64,000 nt of DNA from Crocinitomicaceae bacterium. Its GTDB lineage: Bacteria; Bacteroidota; Bacteroidia; Flavobacteriales_D; Sanyastnellaceae. The DNA is taken from NCBI GenBank assembly GCA_002690915.1, contig NZGF01000050.1:1-64000 (forward strand), written 5' to 3'. A program made the translations under genes and the position numbers. Positions 17,697-27,006 of the stretch are shown here, piece by piece. Every line of letters starts with the position of its first letter. The first letter of the stretch is position 1. Below the pieces are notes generated by a model. That model saw nothing but the letters and a program-made list of their open reading frames with translations. It had not been told where the DNA came from and made no database searches.

Positions 17697-19883
17697 TCAG
17701 CGAATGATCAGTCGAGCAGGGAGGTATTCACCATAATGCACCAGGTAAACACCGGGTTTTAATTGCCCAACATCGAGGCGAGTGGTGCGCGCAGTGATTT
17801 GACGTTCTAGCACCAATCGGCCGCTGGCATCCCGAAGTTTGAGCCATTCGCTCGTCACTTCTTCTACAGCCACGGTCAGTTGGTCTGCTGCGGGATTTGG
17901 ATACAACGTGCACGCTGTTTCCAATGTAGCCGCTTCGGTTATGCCGACACCCATGCCATTCAGCAATCCTGAAAATTCTTGATAGTACAGGTTCGCGACG
18001 CGCTCGTCGTGGATAACCAATGTGTTCTCATCATTGGTCGTCTCCGCCGTGGTGGACCAGTTGTGTGAGCCTGTTACAACCGTTGGATCAGAGAGGGCCT
18101 CGCTGTGATCTACAATGGCATATTTGTGGTGCAACTGACCTGAGATGCCTTGGTGCGAGTAGATTTCAATGCCGGCATCAAGCAACGGTTCGTATTCTGA
18201 GCCGGTGTCGTTTATGTTCTCCATGGCACCCACAGGGTTGATGAACAAGCTCGAACCCGCCTCGATTACTGCTGCGCCGAGGTCGTTTCGCGTGAAGCTC
18301 AGGACGGCAAAATTGAAGTCGTAATTCGTTGATTCGATGGCGCCGAGGATGGCCGAAGTCGTTCCGTCGGTAGGCGAGAAGTACAATTCAACTGGGCTTC
18401 CGCCGATAAGGAAGCGACGGGGGGTATTGATGGACTTGGCCGCGCCGAACTTCGCGTTGTCCGGATCGGGATCCATGCCCGAAGAGCCCCACATCTCCTC
18501 AAATTCTAGGGTGTACGCCCGGGCCAAGCTCTGGTCGCCCAAGATGATGATGTTATTGGGATCGGTGTTGAGGTTGCCGGTCGTGAAGTTGGTGGATCCG
18601 GTGAGAACAAACGCATTCTGTGCATCGTTCCGGTCGCCCACGATAAACTTATTGTGCATGCCACTGCCCATGCCGTCGGTACGGAAGTGCACGGGCATGC
18701 TTTCGTCGATAGCACTCAGGCCCAGGTTGGCATTCTGCCCTTCCGCGATGTAACGCACCTGAACGCCGTTAGCGATAGCCGTGTTGATGGCTTGCTCGAT
18801 GGCGGAGTTGTTGATGTTGTAGGCCGCGATATCCAGCGTGTTTTGCGCTGAAGTGATGTAAGCCGCGATGGTATCGTTGGTGTTGGTACCCAATGCTTGT
18901 GCCTCCTCAATGGTCGCCACATTGTTGTCCACCTGGGTGGTAAAGTACGCGCGGATGTAACCAGGTGATTCCGACACCGTAGCGTACGGACGGATGGTCG
19001 ATGCGGTGGAATCTTCACCTGCAATGGAAATCACGCGGGCGTAATAAATGGTGCCCGGCTCCAGTCCGTCGACCGTTACTTGGTGCTCCAAGACTTGCAT
19101 GTCGTCGACCAACTCCATGCCGAGGTCGGGCGTGAGCCCGTACTCTACATGCGAGTCGCCGAGGACGTCCGTGTTCCACACCAGGTCGAAGCCGTTGGTG
19201 GTGATGTTGATTTGGTCAACCTGCGTGCTCAAATTGATGGCAGATGTGGGGACGAGATCGTCACTGCTACGCGGAAGCAATTGGTAACCACCAACCCCGT
19301 CAAACGTGAATTGCGAAACCACACCGTAGAGGTCCACTTCACCTGCGGGCAGCACCTGCTCGACTAGCTCGTTGTCATTGCGTACGTAGATGATGCCGTC
19401 CTCACCTGCCGCCGCAAAGCTAAACGTGCTGTTGCCGGTGATAACGGTGCCGCCATTTGTGAAGACAACATCAGGGATGTAAGCCAACTCGCCCTCCATG
19501 CTTTCGTTCATGTCGTTGGGTGTGATGGATTGGAAAGCAGGCAGTTCGTTGCCCGTGGAGAGTACGGTGATGTCGGTGATGCCGTCGGGTCCAACTTCGA
19601 GCAATCCGTTGTATTCACTCAGGGCTGCCGTCATGGTTAACTCATCCCCGATTTGCGGATCGGGCCAACCGTTTTGCGTCCATTGTCCGCCAGGGTACAA
19701 GGCGATGCCTGCCGTCTCGTCTTGGAGGTAACGGACAATGCCGAGGTTTCCGTCTGAGGTAACGATACCCGTGACGGTTACGGTTTGGCCCACACTGTAG
19801 TTGGTGCGCGCGTCGAGAATGTCCGTTTGTCCCCAAGCGGTGAATGCTGAGAGGCAGAGGAGGGAGGTAAAGAGGTTTTTCAT
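17697..19883 (-). CDS. Secreted phospholipase D-like (two HKD motifs) protein with OB-like N-terminal domain and T9SS type A CTD
   Basis: HNKFIVGD...GSTNFT and HHKYAIVD...GSHNWS (HxKxxxxD twice); N-term YSVGQTVTVTGIVTSDGNLGIVRYLQDETAGIALYPG; C-term TLYPNPAADQLTVAVEE...ARLIIR. Confidence 0.88.
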   Translation of the reverse strand: MKNLFTSLLCLSAFTAWGQTDILDARTNYSVGQTVTVTGIVTSDGNLGIVRYLQDETAGIALYPGGQWTQNGWPDPQIGDELTMTAALSEYNGLLEVGPDGITDITVLSTGNELPAFQSITPNDMNESMEGELAYIPDVVFTNGGTVITGNSTFSFAAAGEDGIIYVRNDNELVEQVLPAGEVDLYGVVSQFTFDGVGGYQLLPRSSDDLVPTSAINLSTQVDQINITTNGFDLVWNTDVLGDSHVEYGLTPDLGMELVDDMQVLEHQVTVDGLEPGTIYYARVISIAGEDSTASTIRPYATVSESPGYIRAYFTTQVDNNVATIEEAQALGTNTNDTIAAYITSAQNTLDIAAYNINNSAIEQAINTAIANGVQVRYIAEGQNANLGLSAIDESMPVHFRTDGMGSGMHNKFIVGDRNDAQNAFVLTGSTNFTTGNLNTDPNNIIILGDQSLARAYTLEFEEMWGSSGMDPDPDNAKFGAAKSINTPRRFLIGGSPVELYFSPTDGTTSAILGAIESTNYDFNFAVLSFTRNDLGAAVIEAGSSLFINPVGAMENINDTGSEYEPLLDAGIEIYSHQGISGQLHHKYAIVDHSEALSDPTVVTGSHNWSTTAETTNDENTLVIHDERVANLYYQEFSGLLNGMGVGITEAATLETACTLYPNPAADQLTVAVEEVTSEWLKLRDASGRLVLERQITARTTRLDVGQLKPGVYLVHYGEYLPARLIIR

Positions 19884-19894
19884 TCGGTTGTGCG

Positions 19895-22807
19895 TTAGAA
19901 TCGGATGCGGATACTGAGGTTGGTGCGAAAGCCGTAGCCCATATATACGCTGGCAGATCCGGCATCGAAGTTGTTTTCACTGAAGGCGTATTTGCGGTCA
20001 GGATCTGTGAAATACCATTCGCCGTATGCGTCGTTGTTTTGAGCGTTGCTGAGGTAAATGGTATTCAAAATGTTGAACGCACTCAAGCGCACGTCCATGT
20101 TTGTTTCGTTTACGTTGAAGTTGTAACCGGCGTGGAGGTCCAAAAGTCCGTACGTCGGAATTTGCCACGACTGTCGACCTTCGTTTTCGCCGTTCAAGCT
20201 GAAAGGATCGAAGTCGGCGTAGTGGCGGCTGAAGACTGTGAAGCGCGGTTTGATGTACACGTTCTTATAGCTGTACTTTACAGAGATGCTGTATTGGCTT
20301 TGCGGCGAATCACCGACTGAGACACCCTCCGCATTGTACTGCACAATGGCTGCATTGCCCTCCGCATCAACGTAGGGGAGGTTGCTGTCGTCGTCGAGCA
20401 GCACGAGGCTGTCCTCGGAGCTGGTCCACCGCCAATCCCCTAAGCTGGCATAGCCCTCGATGGTCAAAGAAGGATGCACGCGCCATGCCACATCGGTTTC
20501 CAGTCCCTTGTGCAGCGCACTCATCGAGTTGACGTTGGCACGGACGATGTCGCCCTCGACCGTTTCAAACCGCAGCAACGACTGCAGCGGCCGGTTTTGC
20601 CAATCCGTGTAGTACGCGTTGACGTTGACGCTGAACGGAAACTTGCTGTAGCTGTAGCCCCATTCCACGGAATTGATGCGTTCGTTTTGTGTGTTCTCGA
20701 CGAAGTTGTTGTCAAAGTCCACGACGTTGCGGAAGACCGGCGTTCGGTTCAAGTGACCCAGGTTGACAAACGTGTTGGCGTACTCGCTCAAATTGTAATT
20801 GCCCCCGGTTTTGATAGTGTACCCTGGAATCCATTTCCACCCACTTGTCGTGAACTGACCGTCTTCCTGCAGCTGAGCAAAGTAGTCGACGCTCTTGTAT
20901 CCTTGGGTCACGGCACTGACGTTAAAAAAGGCGTTCCACAAATAGCCTTTGTATTCGAGCAACGCAAAGGCACCGCCCCACCGAACAAACGCGTCGTTGT
21001 GGTAGCCGATCTTGTCCCCGACAAAGCGCATATTCGTCAAGGCATTGCTGTTGCGGGTGTCCACGAAGTAACCCCCGCCGAGCAAGTCGAACACCTCCGC
21101 ATACTTCTCACTTTGGTACGTGCGAAAGTCCAACCCACCGGAGAGGGTGAGCGATTCAGAGGTTTCGTGGCGGAAGGTGGACAGGATACCGTACCAGTAG
21201 TGGTTGTTGAAGAGTTTGCGCAGTATACGACCGGACTTCACGAGAGAATCGCTGTAATTCGGGTCGATCAATGGGCCGAACAGGTCGCCAATGGTGTTGG
21301 TGTTGTAAAACTTCTGGAAGTCGACTTGTCCATCGGGCGTGTAGTCGCCACCGCCTAGGCTGTTTTCCAGCCGTGTTCCCCCGCCGAACCCATAGCTTGC
21401 GTAGGCCATGTTAGAGATGTACAGCTTGTCCGAAACGCGCCAGCTGTGGCGCAGCGAGAAGAGCGGCTTGTGGTATTTGTTCTGGCGCTCGTACAAAACG
21501 TCGTTGTTGAGCATGCCCCAGTGCACATTGTAGTTGTCGCCGTAGCTGACTATTCCCGTGGTATCGATGAAGTCCGTGGCGGAGACTCTAGCTTCAAATT
21601 CATCGGCAGTGCCCGTTCGCCAGTTCCGTCCAAATTTGTGCAAGGGAGAGCTTTGAGCATAACTCCCAGACTGCGAATACCCAAATTCTTCGTTTAATTC
21701 CCAATATGCAGCTCGACGTTCATTCAGACTGAGAGACTCGTCATTAAAAATATTGTCATACCCTTGGCTGTATGCCATCAATTCGGCGTATTCTTCATCC
21801 GTTCCTTCGAACAACGAACGCGCGTACTCCTTGTTATGGGTCGCAATGCGCTGCTGGTAACCGCGGGAGGCGTTTTCAGACGGCGAACCGGTGGCACTGA
21901 TTGAAAGCGTATGGTTCCCAAAGGCCTTCTGAATTTTCACATAGTAGAAGAAGGCCCGGTTGTAATCTTGTTGGAAATAGCCTTGTCGGTTTTGGAAACT
22001 ACCGGCGAGCGTGTAGCCCCACCCTCCGTCGAGTCGTCCTGAGGTGTGACCAAGGGACGTACGGGTGAAGCCGAAGCTGCCCACCTCCTGCTTGACCGAA
22101 GTCTTGCGGGAGGACTCGATTCCAGAGGTGACAATGTTGACGGTGCCACCGATGGCGGGCAAGGCGAGTTTCGAAGCGCCGAGGCCGCGCTGAACCTGCA
22201 TGGTTTGGGTTACCAAGTCCAATCCAAACCAATTGTTCCAGTAGACCGCCCCGCTCTCCATGTCGTTGACAGGGATACCGTCGACCAACACCGAGACGTT
22301 CCGCTGCTTGAAGCCACGTATCGAAATCGAAGGTCCGTTGTCGTCCGATCCTGCTTGGGTGGCATAAACTCCGGGCGTGCTGTTTAAAATCATCGGAATG
22401 GGCTGCGAGCCTAATTCCTCTTGAATCTGAACAGGTTTGATGTTGGAGAAAGCAACTGGCGTCTCGCGCTCGATGGCGACGTCGGCAATGACCTCAGCCT
22501 CTTGCAGTACAATGGTGCTCAGCTTGAAGTTGGCCTGCAACAGATCGCGGTCCACCTGCACTGAGCGGATCTGGCTCTCGTAGCCGATGTACTGCACCGT
22601 GATGTCGTACGTACCATAGGGAAGATCCAATGTGTATGCCCCATCGAAATCGGTCGCCACGCCGGTGCCGTTCACCAATACACTGGCCTGAATCAGGGTC
22701 TCACCCGTGATTGCATCTGACACAACACCGGTAACCTTTCCGGTTTGCGCCCATGCAGCCGAGCTCAGCCAAAGGGCCAAGCCTGCAATCGCCAATCGCT
22801 TCATCAA
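19895..22807 (-). CDS. TonB-dependent receptor with carboxypeptidase-regulatory-like domain
   Basis: TGKVTGVVSDAITGETLIQASVLVNGTGVATDFDGAYTLDLPYGTYDITVQYIGYESQ; plug region ISIRGFKQRNVSVLVDGIPVNDMESGAVYWNNWFGLDL; C-terminal barrel. Confidence 0.9.
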   Translation of the reverse strand: MMKRLAIAGLALWLSSAAWAQTGKVTGVVSDAITGETLIQASVLVNGTGVATDFDGAYTLDLPYGTYDITVQYIGYESQIRSVQVDRDLLQANFKLSTIVLQEAEVIADVAIERETPVAFSNIKPVQIQEELGSQPIPMILNSTPGVYATQAGSDDNGPSISIRGFKQRNVSVLVDGIPVNDMESGAVYWNNWFGLDLVTQTMQVQRGLGASKLALPAIGGTVNIVTSGIESSRKTSVKQEVGSFGFTRTSLGHTSGRLDGGWGYTLAGSFQNRQGYFQQDYNRAFFYYVKIQKAFGNHTLSISATGSPSENASRGYQQRIATHNKEYARSLFEGTDEEYAELMAYSQGYDNIFNDESLSLNERRAAYWELNEEFGYSQSGSYAQSSPLHKFGRNWRTGTADEFEARVSATDFIDTTGIVSYGDNYNVHWGMLNNDVLYERQNKYHKPLFSLRHSWRVSDKLYISNMAYASYGFGGGTRLENSLGGGDYTPDGQVDFQKFYNTNTIGDLFGPLIDPNYSDSLVKSGRILRKLFNNHYWYGILSTFRHETSESLTLSGGLDFRTYQSEKYAEVFDLLGGGYFVDTRNSNALTNMRFVGDKIGYHNDAFVRWGGAFALLEYKGYLWNAFFNVSAVTQGYKSVDYFAQLQEDGQFTTSGWKWIPGYTIKTGGNYNLSEYANTFVNLGHLNRTPVFRNVVDFDNNFVENTQNERINSVEWGYSYSKFPFSVNVNAYYTDWQNRPLQSLLRFETVEGDIVRANVNSMSALHKGLETDVAWRVHPSLTIEGYASLGDWRWTSSEDSLVLLDDDSNLPYVDAEGNAAIVQYNAEGVSVGDSPQSQYSISVKYSYKNVYIKPRFTVFSRHYADFDPFSLNGENEGRQSWQIPTYGLLDLHAGYNFNVNETNMDVRLSAFNILNTIYLSNAQNNDAYGEWYFTDPDRKYAFSENNFDAGSASVYMGYGFRTNLSIRIRF

Positions 22808-22815
22808 AAAACTCC

Positions 22816-23739
22816 TTATTGAATGACAACTCGGTGCGCAAAGGTGCGCCCATCAGTGAGGTGGATGTTCACGAAGTAGGTGCCGCTCGCGAGGTCTGTC
22901 AATGCAAATTCGCGCACGGTTTGTGCCACGTTTTCATCACGCAAGAGTTGACCGGCTGTGGTGTAGACGGTGACGCGCTGGATTGCTTCGGTGGCCGAGA
23001 GGGTCAAATTCCCATCGGCGGAAGGGTTGGGGAACACTGCGGTCTCAACCGCAGGCAACTCTTCGAGAGCGTTCGGGCTGCAGGCGCAGCTGTGGATGCC
23101 GAGTCCGTCCCACGTGTTGATTAAAAGGGTGTCCCACTCGAGGAACGTGTTGAAGCTGACCGGAGGGATGGTCACGCCCTGCATCACATCGAACTTGCGG
23201 CGGAGCGTGTGGTTCGAGGTCAACCAGGGGGCGCCGTCGCCAATGTCGATGTAGCCATTTGCTTCGTCATTTGTCCACGCCACCCCTGGGTCTTCACCGG
23301 GCTTCCCGAAAATGTCAATCACGGTGGTTTCGTTCTTGACCAACACCAAAGCATCGTCACCATTCATGTAGGTCGGAGCCGGGTAAGGGTTGTCCAATTG
23401 GTCAGCATATGCCTGCATCGCAGGATCGCATGCGGGCGAAGTGGCGCCGCCACCCAAGTCGACGTCTTCGGTTTGTCCGTTGACGAGCACCCAAGTGCCA
23501 AAGGGTTCAATAGTGCCGATGAGATTGGTCCAATCTGTTGCGGTTCCCTCCCCGTTGCTCCAGCGCTGGAGCTCGTAAGCCGAGAGGTCAATGGCTTCGC
23601 CGGTAGGGTTGTAAAATTCCACGCCCTTGTTGTTGCCTGTGCCTTCGCAGTATTCAGAGATGAAGATCTCGGTGCATTGTGCTTGGACCAATGCCGGCAA
23701 GGTGAATGCCAATGCCAATTGGAGGAAAGTGAATCGCAT
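22816..23739 (-). CDS. Lamin-tail-domain secreted protein with T9SS type A CTD
   Basis: MRFTFLQLALAFTLPALVQAQCTEIFISEYCEGTGNNKGVEFYNPTGEAIDLSAYELQRWSNG (LTD-like); C-term VETAVFPNPSADGNLTLSA...HRVVIQ. The 24039 upstream M is an ORF-extension artefact. Confidence 0.85.
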   Translation of the reverse strand: MRFTFLQLALAFTLPALVQAQCTEIFISEYCEGTGNNKGVEFYNPTGEAIDLSAYELQRWSNGEGTATDWTNLIGTIEPFGTWVLVNGQTEDVDLGGGATSPACDPAMQAYADQLDNPYPAPTYMNGDDALVLVKNETTVIDIFGKPGEDPGVAWTNDEANGYIDIGDGAPWLTSNHTLRRKFDVMQGVTIPPVSFNTFLEWDTLLINTWDGLGIHSCACSPNALEELPAVETAVFPNPSADGNLTLSATEAIQRVTVYTTAGQLLRDENVAQTVREFALTDLASGTYFVNIHLTDGRTFAHRVVIQ

Positions 23740-23794
23740 GTGATTTGGTTTTTGTGAAAATCGTCGCAATTTAACCGGGAAATAGCCAAAATCG

Positions 23795-24163
23795 ATGAGA
23801 ACGTTTGAATTTGAGGAAGTGCGAGACCGAAGTCTGTCGAAACCCAAAGTCACAGAGGAATTTCCCTTCGACGCAAATACGTGTGTGTGGAAGGTGGCAA
23901 ACAAGATATTCGCCTTAGCCGATATCGATGCCTTCGACGGCGTGACGCTCAAATGCGATCCGGAATACGCCGTAGAATTGAGGGAGCAGCACACGGGCAT
24001 CATTGGCGGATACCACGCTAACAAAAAACACTGGAACACCGTCCGGTCGGAAGCGGATGTTCCGCGCTCACTGGTCCTCGCCTTGATAGACCACAGCTAC
24101 GAGCGAGTTGTCGCAGGTTTTTCACAAAAACAACGCAAGGCGCTCGGATTGCAAGGGCATTGA
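23795..24163 (+). CDS. MmcQ/YjbR family DNA-binding protein
   Basis: KVTEEFPFDANTCVWKVANKIFALADID...NKKHWNTV...LVLALIDHSYERVVAGFSQKQRKAL. Confidence 0.85.
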   Translation: MRTFEFEEVRDRSLSKPKVTEEFPFDANTCVWKVANKIFALADIDAFDGVTLKCDPEYAVELREQHTGIIGGYHANKKHWNTVRSEADVPRSLVLALIDHSYERVVAGFSQKQRKALGLQGH

Positions 24164-24176
24164 TTATTCTTGTTCC

Positions 24177-25940
24177 ATGGAGATTGCAGCATTGGATTGG
24201 GCCATCATTGGCGCATACTTTTTGTTGGCCCTCGGCGTTGGCATCTGGGCATCGCGGGTCGTAGGGAATTCGGTAACCGGGTTTTTCCTTGCCGGCCGCA
24301 ACATGCCCTGGTGGCTGTTGGGCATAAGTATGGTAGCCACGACGTTTTCCACCGATACCCCCAACTTGGTCACGGGCCTCGTACGCGAGCAAGGAGTCAG
24401 TGGGAACTGGGGGTGGTGGGCCTTCTTGCTGACAGGCATGCTCACCGTCTTTGTTTACGCTCGGCTTTGGCGGCGATCGGGTGTGATGACGGACATCGAG
24501 TTTTATGAGTTGCGTTACGGCGGTAAGCCCGCAGCGGCATTGCGCGGATTTCGGGCGCTGTATTTGGGGCTGGTTTTTAACGTGCTCGTCATGGGCACCG
24601 TTTCGCTCGCTGCTATCAAGTTGGGCGGCATCTTGCTGGGGTGGCCTGGTTGGTTGACTTTGCTCGTTACGGGTGCCATCACATTGTTGTACAGTACGTT
24701 GGGCGGTTTGAGAGCGGTCATTTTGACCGACTTTGTGCAATTCATCTTGGCGATGATTGGCTCGATCTGGGCCTGCTGGTACATTTTGAATCTGGATGCG
24801 GTTGGTGGATTGGATGCGCTGTTGGCCCATGCGGACGTGGCGTCCAAAACGAGCATATTCCCTGCCATGGACGATCCGGCCCAGTGGGTTCCAATTCTAG
24901 TGGTTCCCCTCGCGGTGCAGTGGTGGGCCAGTTACTACCCAGGCGCCGAACCGGGCGGCGGCGGTTACATCGCACAGCGCATGTTCAGCGCCAAAGACGA
25001 AAGCCATGCGGTGGGGGCGACTTTGCTGTTCAATGTGGCACATTACGCGCTGCGTCCGTGGCCTTGGATTTTGATTGCGTTGGCGTCGATTGTGGTATTC
25101 CCCACACTGGCGGATTTACAGGCGGCGTTCCCGAACATCCCGGCGGACAAAATTGGCCACGACTTGGCCTATCCGGCCATGTTGTCATTGTTGCCAGAAG
25201 GGCTCTTGGGCTTGGTCGCGGCATCCTTGTTGGCCGCCTTCATGAGCACCATGTCCACCCAGCTCAACCTCGGCGCGAGCTACCTCGTCAACGATTTTTG
25301 GGTGCGATTCATCCGACCGGATGCGACCGATGCGGAGCAAGTGCGGGCAGGTCGATTGGCGACCGTTGTCTCGTTGATGCTCGGCAGCGGGCTCGGTTTG
25401 CTATTAACCGATGCCGGCCAAGCCTTTAACCTGTTGTTGCTCATCGGGGCTGGAACAGGCGGCCTGTTCATCTTGCGGTGGTTTTGGTGGCGCATCAATG
25501 CCTGGACCGAGTTGGTGGCAATGGCCGGATCGCTCCTCATTGCAGGCTATTTCACCTTTGTTCACGACAATACCGGCCTATTGGAATTGGCGGCGTACGA
25601 GAAGCTTATCTGGGGTTCGTTACTCACCACATTGGTCTGGGTGGTGGCGACTTATGTGACACCCCCAGAATCGGAAGAGACCCTGCGCGCTTTCGTGGAA
25701 AAAGTGAATCCCGGCGGTCCCGGATGGACGCGTTGGGCAACTGCGGAAACGGCTGTTCCTTGGCCGGTGCCTCGGGGTATTTTATCCATGGTATTGGGGT
25801 GTACGGGGGTCTATGCAGCGCTCATTGCAACGGGTTCTTGGTTGTACGGCGATGCCACGACGGCCATGATTTTGGCGTCGGTGACAGCGGGAAGTGCGTG
25901 GGCAGTATTCGTTTTGAACCGAACGCCGGCAAACGCATGA
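24177..25940 (+). CDS. Sodium:solute symporter (SSS family)
   Basis: MEIAALDWAIIGAYFLLALGVGIWASR...FFLAGRNMPWWLLGISMVATTFSTDTPNLVTG; multiple TM helices; MSTMSTQLNLGASYLVND. Confidence 0.9.
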   Translation: MEIAALDWAIIGAYFLLALGVGIWASRVVGNSVTGFFLAGRNMPWWLLGISMVATTFSTDTPNLVTGLVREQGVSGNWGWWAFLLTGMLTVFVYARLWRRSGVMTDIEFYELRYGGKPAAALRGFRALYLGLVFNVLVMGTVSLAAIKLGGILLGWPGWLTLLVTGAITLLYSTLGGLRAVILTDFVQFILAMIGSIWACWYILNLDAVGGLDALLAHADVASKTSIFPAMDDPAQWVPILVVPLAVQWWASYYPGAEPGGGGYIAQRMFSAKDESHAVGATLLFNVAHYALRPWPWILIALASIVVFPTLADLQAAFPNIPADKIGHDLAYPAMLSLLPEGLLGLVAASLLAAFMSTMSTQLNLGASYLVNDFWVRFIRPDATDAEQVRAGRLATVVSLMLGSGLGLLLTDAGQAFNLLLLIGAGTGGLFILRWFWWRINAWTELVAMAGSLLIAGYFTFVHDNTGLLELAAYEKLIWGSLLTTLVWVVATYVTPPESEETLRAFVEKVNPGGPGWTRWATAETAVPWPVPRGILSMVLGCTGVYAALIATGSWLYGDATTAMILASVTAGSAWAVFVLNRTPANA

Positions 25941-26983
25941 TTGTCAATGCGTCAGCACCGGGCAGAATTTGCCTGTTTGGCGAACATCAGGACTATTTTG
26001 GGTTGCCCGTGGCTGCGGCCGCCATTGACCTGCGCGGCCAATTGCGCAGCACCTCGCGGTCGGATCAGACCGTTGAATTGCACCTTTTGGATTTGGATGA
26101 GGTCCACACGTGGAACCTTAATGAACTGCCTCGGCCCGACCCGCGGGAGTACTGGTTGGCGGCCCTGCACGTGGCTCAGGAGGAGGGTTGGCTTCCGAAA
26201 AGCGGATGGCGTGCGGAAGTGACAAGTGCCATTCCGCAACAAGCCGGTGCGAGCAGTTCGAGTGCGCTCACAGCTGCATGGTGCGCATTGATTGCTACTC
26301 GGGCAGAAAAGACTTTCGATAACGAATGGGTGGCGCATGCAACTTGGCGTGTGGAAGTTGCCTTTTTTGATGAGCCCGGGGGCATGATGGACCAAGTGAT
26401 GTGTGCCATGGGCGGTGTTCGAACGGTCGATTTCCATCCCGAGTTTCATACCCGCCTGCTTCCTCGTCCTCCCGGGGACTGGTTGCTCATCGATTCCGAG
26501 CAGCCGAAGGACACGCTGGGAATTTTGGCTCGCGCCAAGCACCACCGGCTCGACCTTCTCGAAGCTTGGGGTGCTTCCCTGCACGAAGGGTTTTTTCCCG
26601 ACCGACCGTCGGGATGGGGCCCGCACGATCACCGACTCATGGACGCGACCGTAGGCATTCAATCCGTTTCTGACTTCGGCCGGTCCCTGCTTGAACAGCA
26701 AGGCGTTTCGTGTAAAGCCATTGGCCACCAGTTAACGGAGCACCATCGGTGGCTGTCCGAGGGCATCCAAGTTTCGACGAATCGCATCGATGCTTTGCTC
26801 AGGAAGGCGCTTGATCTTGGGGCATGCGGTGGAAAAATTAACGGGTCTGGAGGAGGTGGAACGGCTTTTGCGGTCTTCCCTGAAGGCAGACAACAAACAG
26901 CACTAAAGGAATTAAGAGCAGCAGGGGCACGGGTGATCCCCATTGCGCTGGGTGCCGAAGGTGTTTGCGTAGAGGTCATTTGA
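25937..26983 (+). CDS. GHMP-family sugar kinase (galactokinase/mevalonate kinase-like)
   Basis: SAPGRICLFGEHQDYFGLPVAAAAI (GHMP motif 1), IPQQAGASSSSALTAAWCAL (motif 2), GACGGKINGSGGGGTAFAV (motif 3). ATGA overlap with symporter stop. Confidence 0.9.
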   Translation: MIVNASAPGRICLFGEHQDYFGLPVAAAAIDLRGQLRSTSRSDQTVELHLLDLDEVHTWNLNELPRPDPREYWLAALHVAQEEGWLPKSGWRAEVTSAIPQQAGASSSSALTAAWCALIATRAEKTFDNEWVAHATWRVEVAFFDEPGGMMDQVMCAMGGVRTVDFHPEFHTRLLPRPPGDWLLIDSEQPKDTLGILARAKHHRLDLLEAWGASLHEGFFPDRPSGWGPHDHRLMDATVGIQSVSDFGRSLLEQQGVSCKAIGHQLTEHHRWLSEGIQVSTNRIDALLRKALDLGACGGKINGSGGGGTAFAVFPEGRQQTALKELRAAGARVIPIALGAEGVCVEVI

Positions 26984-27006
26984 GTCAGATGTGTGAACTT
27001 CGAAGC

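Noticed and set aside
20474-21358. 294-aa + strand ORF antisense to the TonB receptor
   Set aside because: Low-complexity shadow-type translation (VV/AEQV-rich), no start context, fully inside the strongly supported minus-strand TonB receptor gene.
23740-24039. Upstream extension of the LTD protein ORF
   Set aside because: Signal peptide begins at 23739 (MRFTFLQLALAF); the extension overlaps the MmcQ/YjbR gene on the other strand.
25478-25936. N-terminal extension of the GHMP kinase ORF
   Set aside because: Overlaps the SSS symporter in another frame; the kinase starts naturally at 25937 (MIVNASAPGRICLFGEH).
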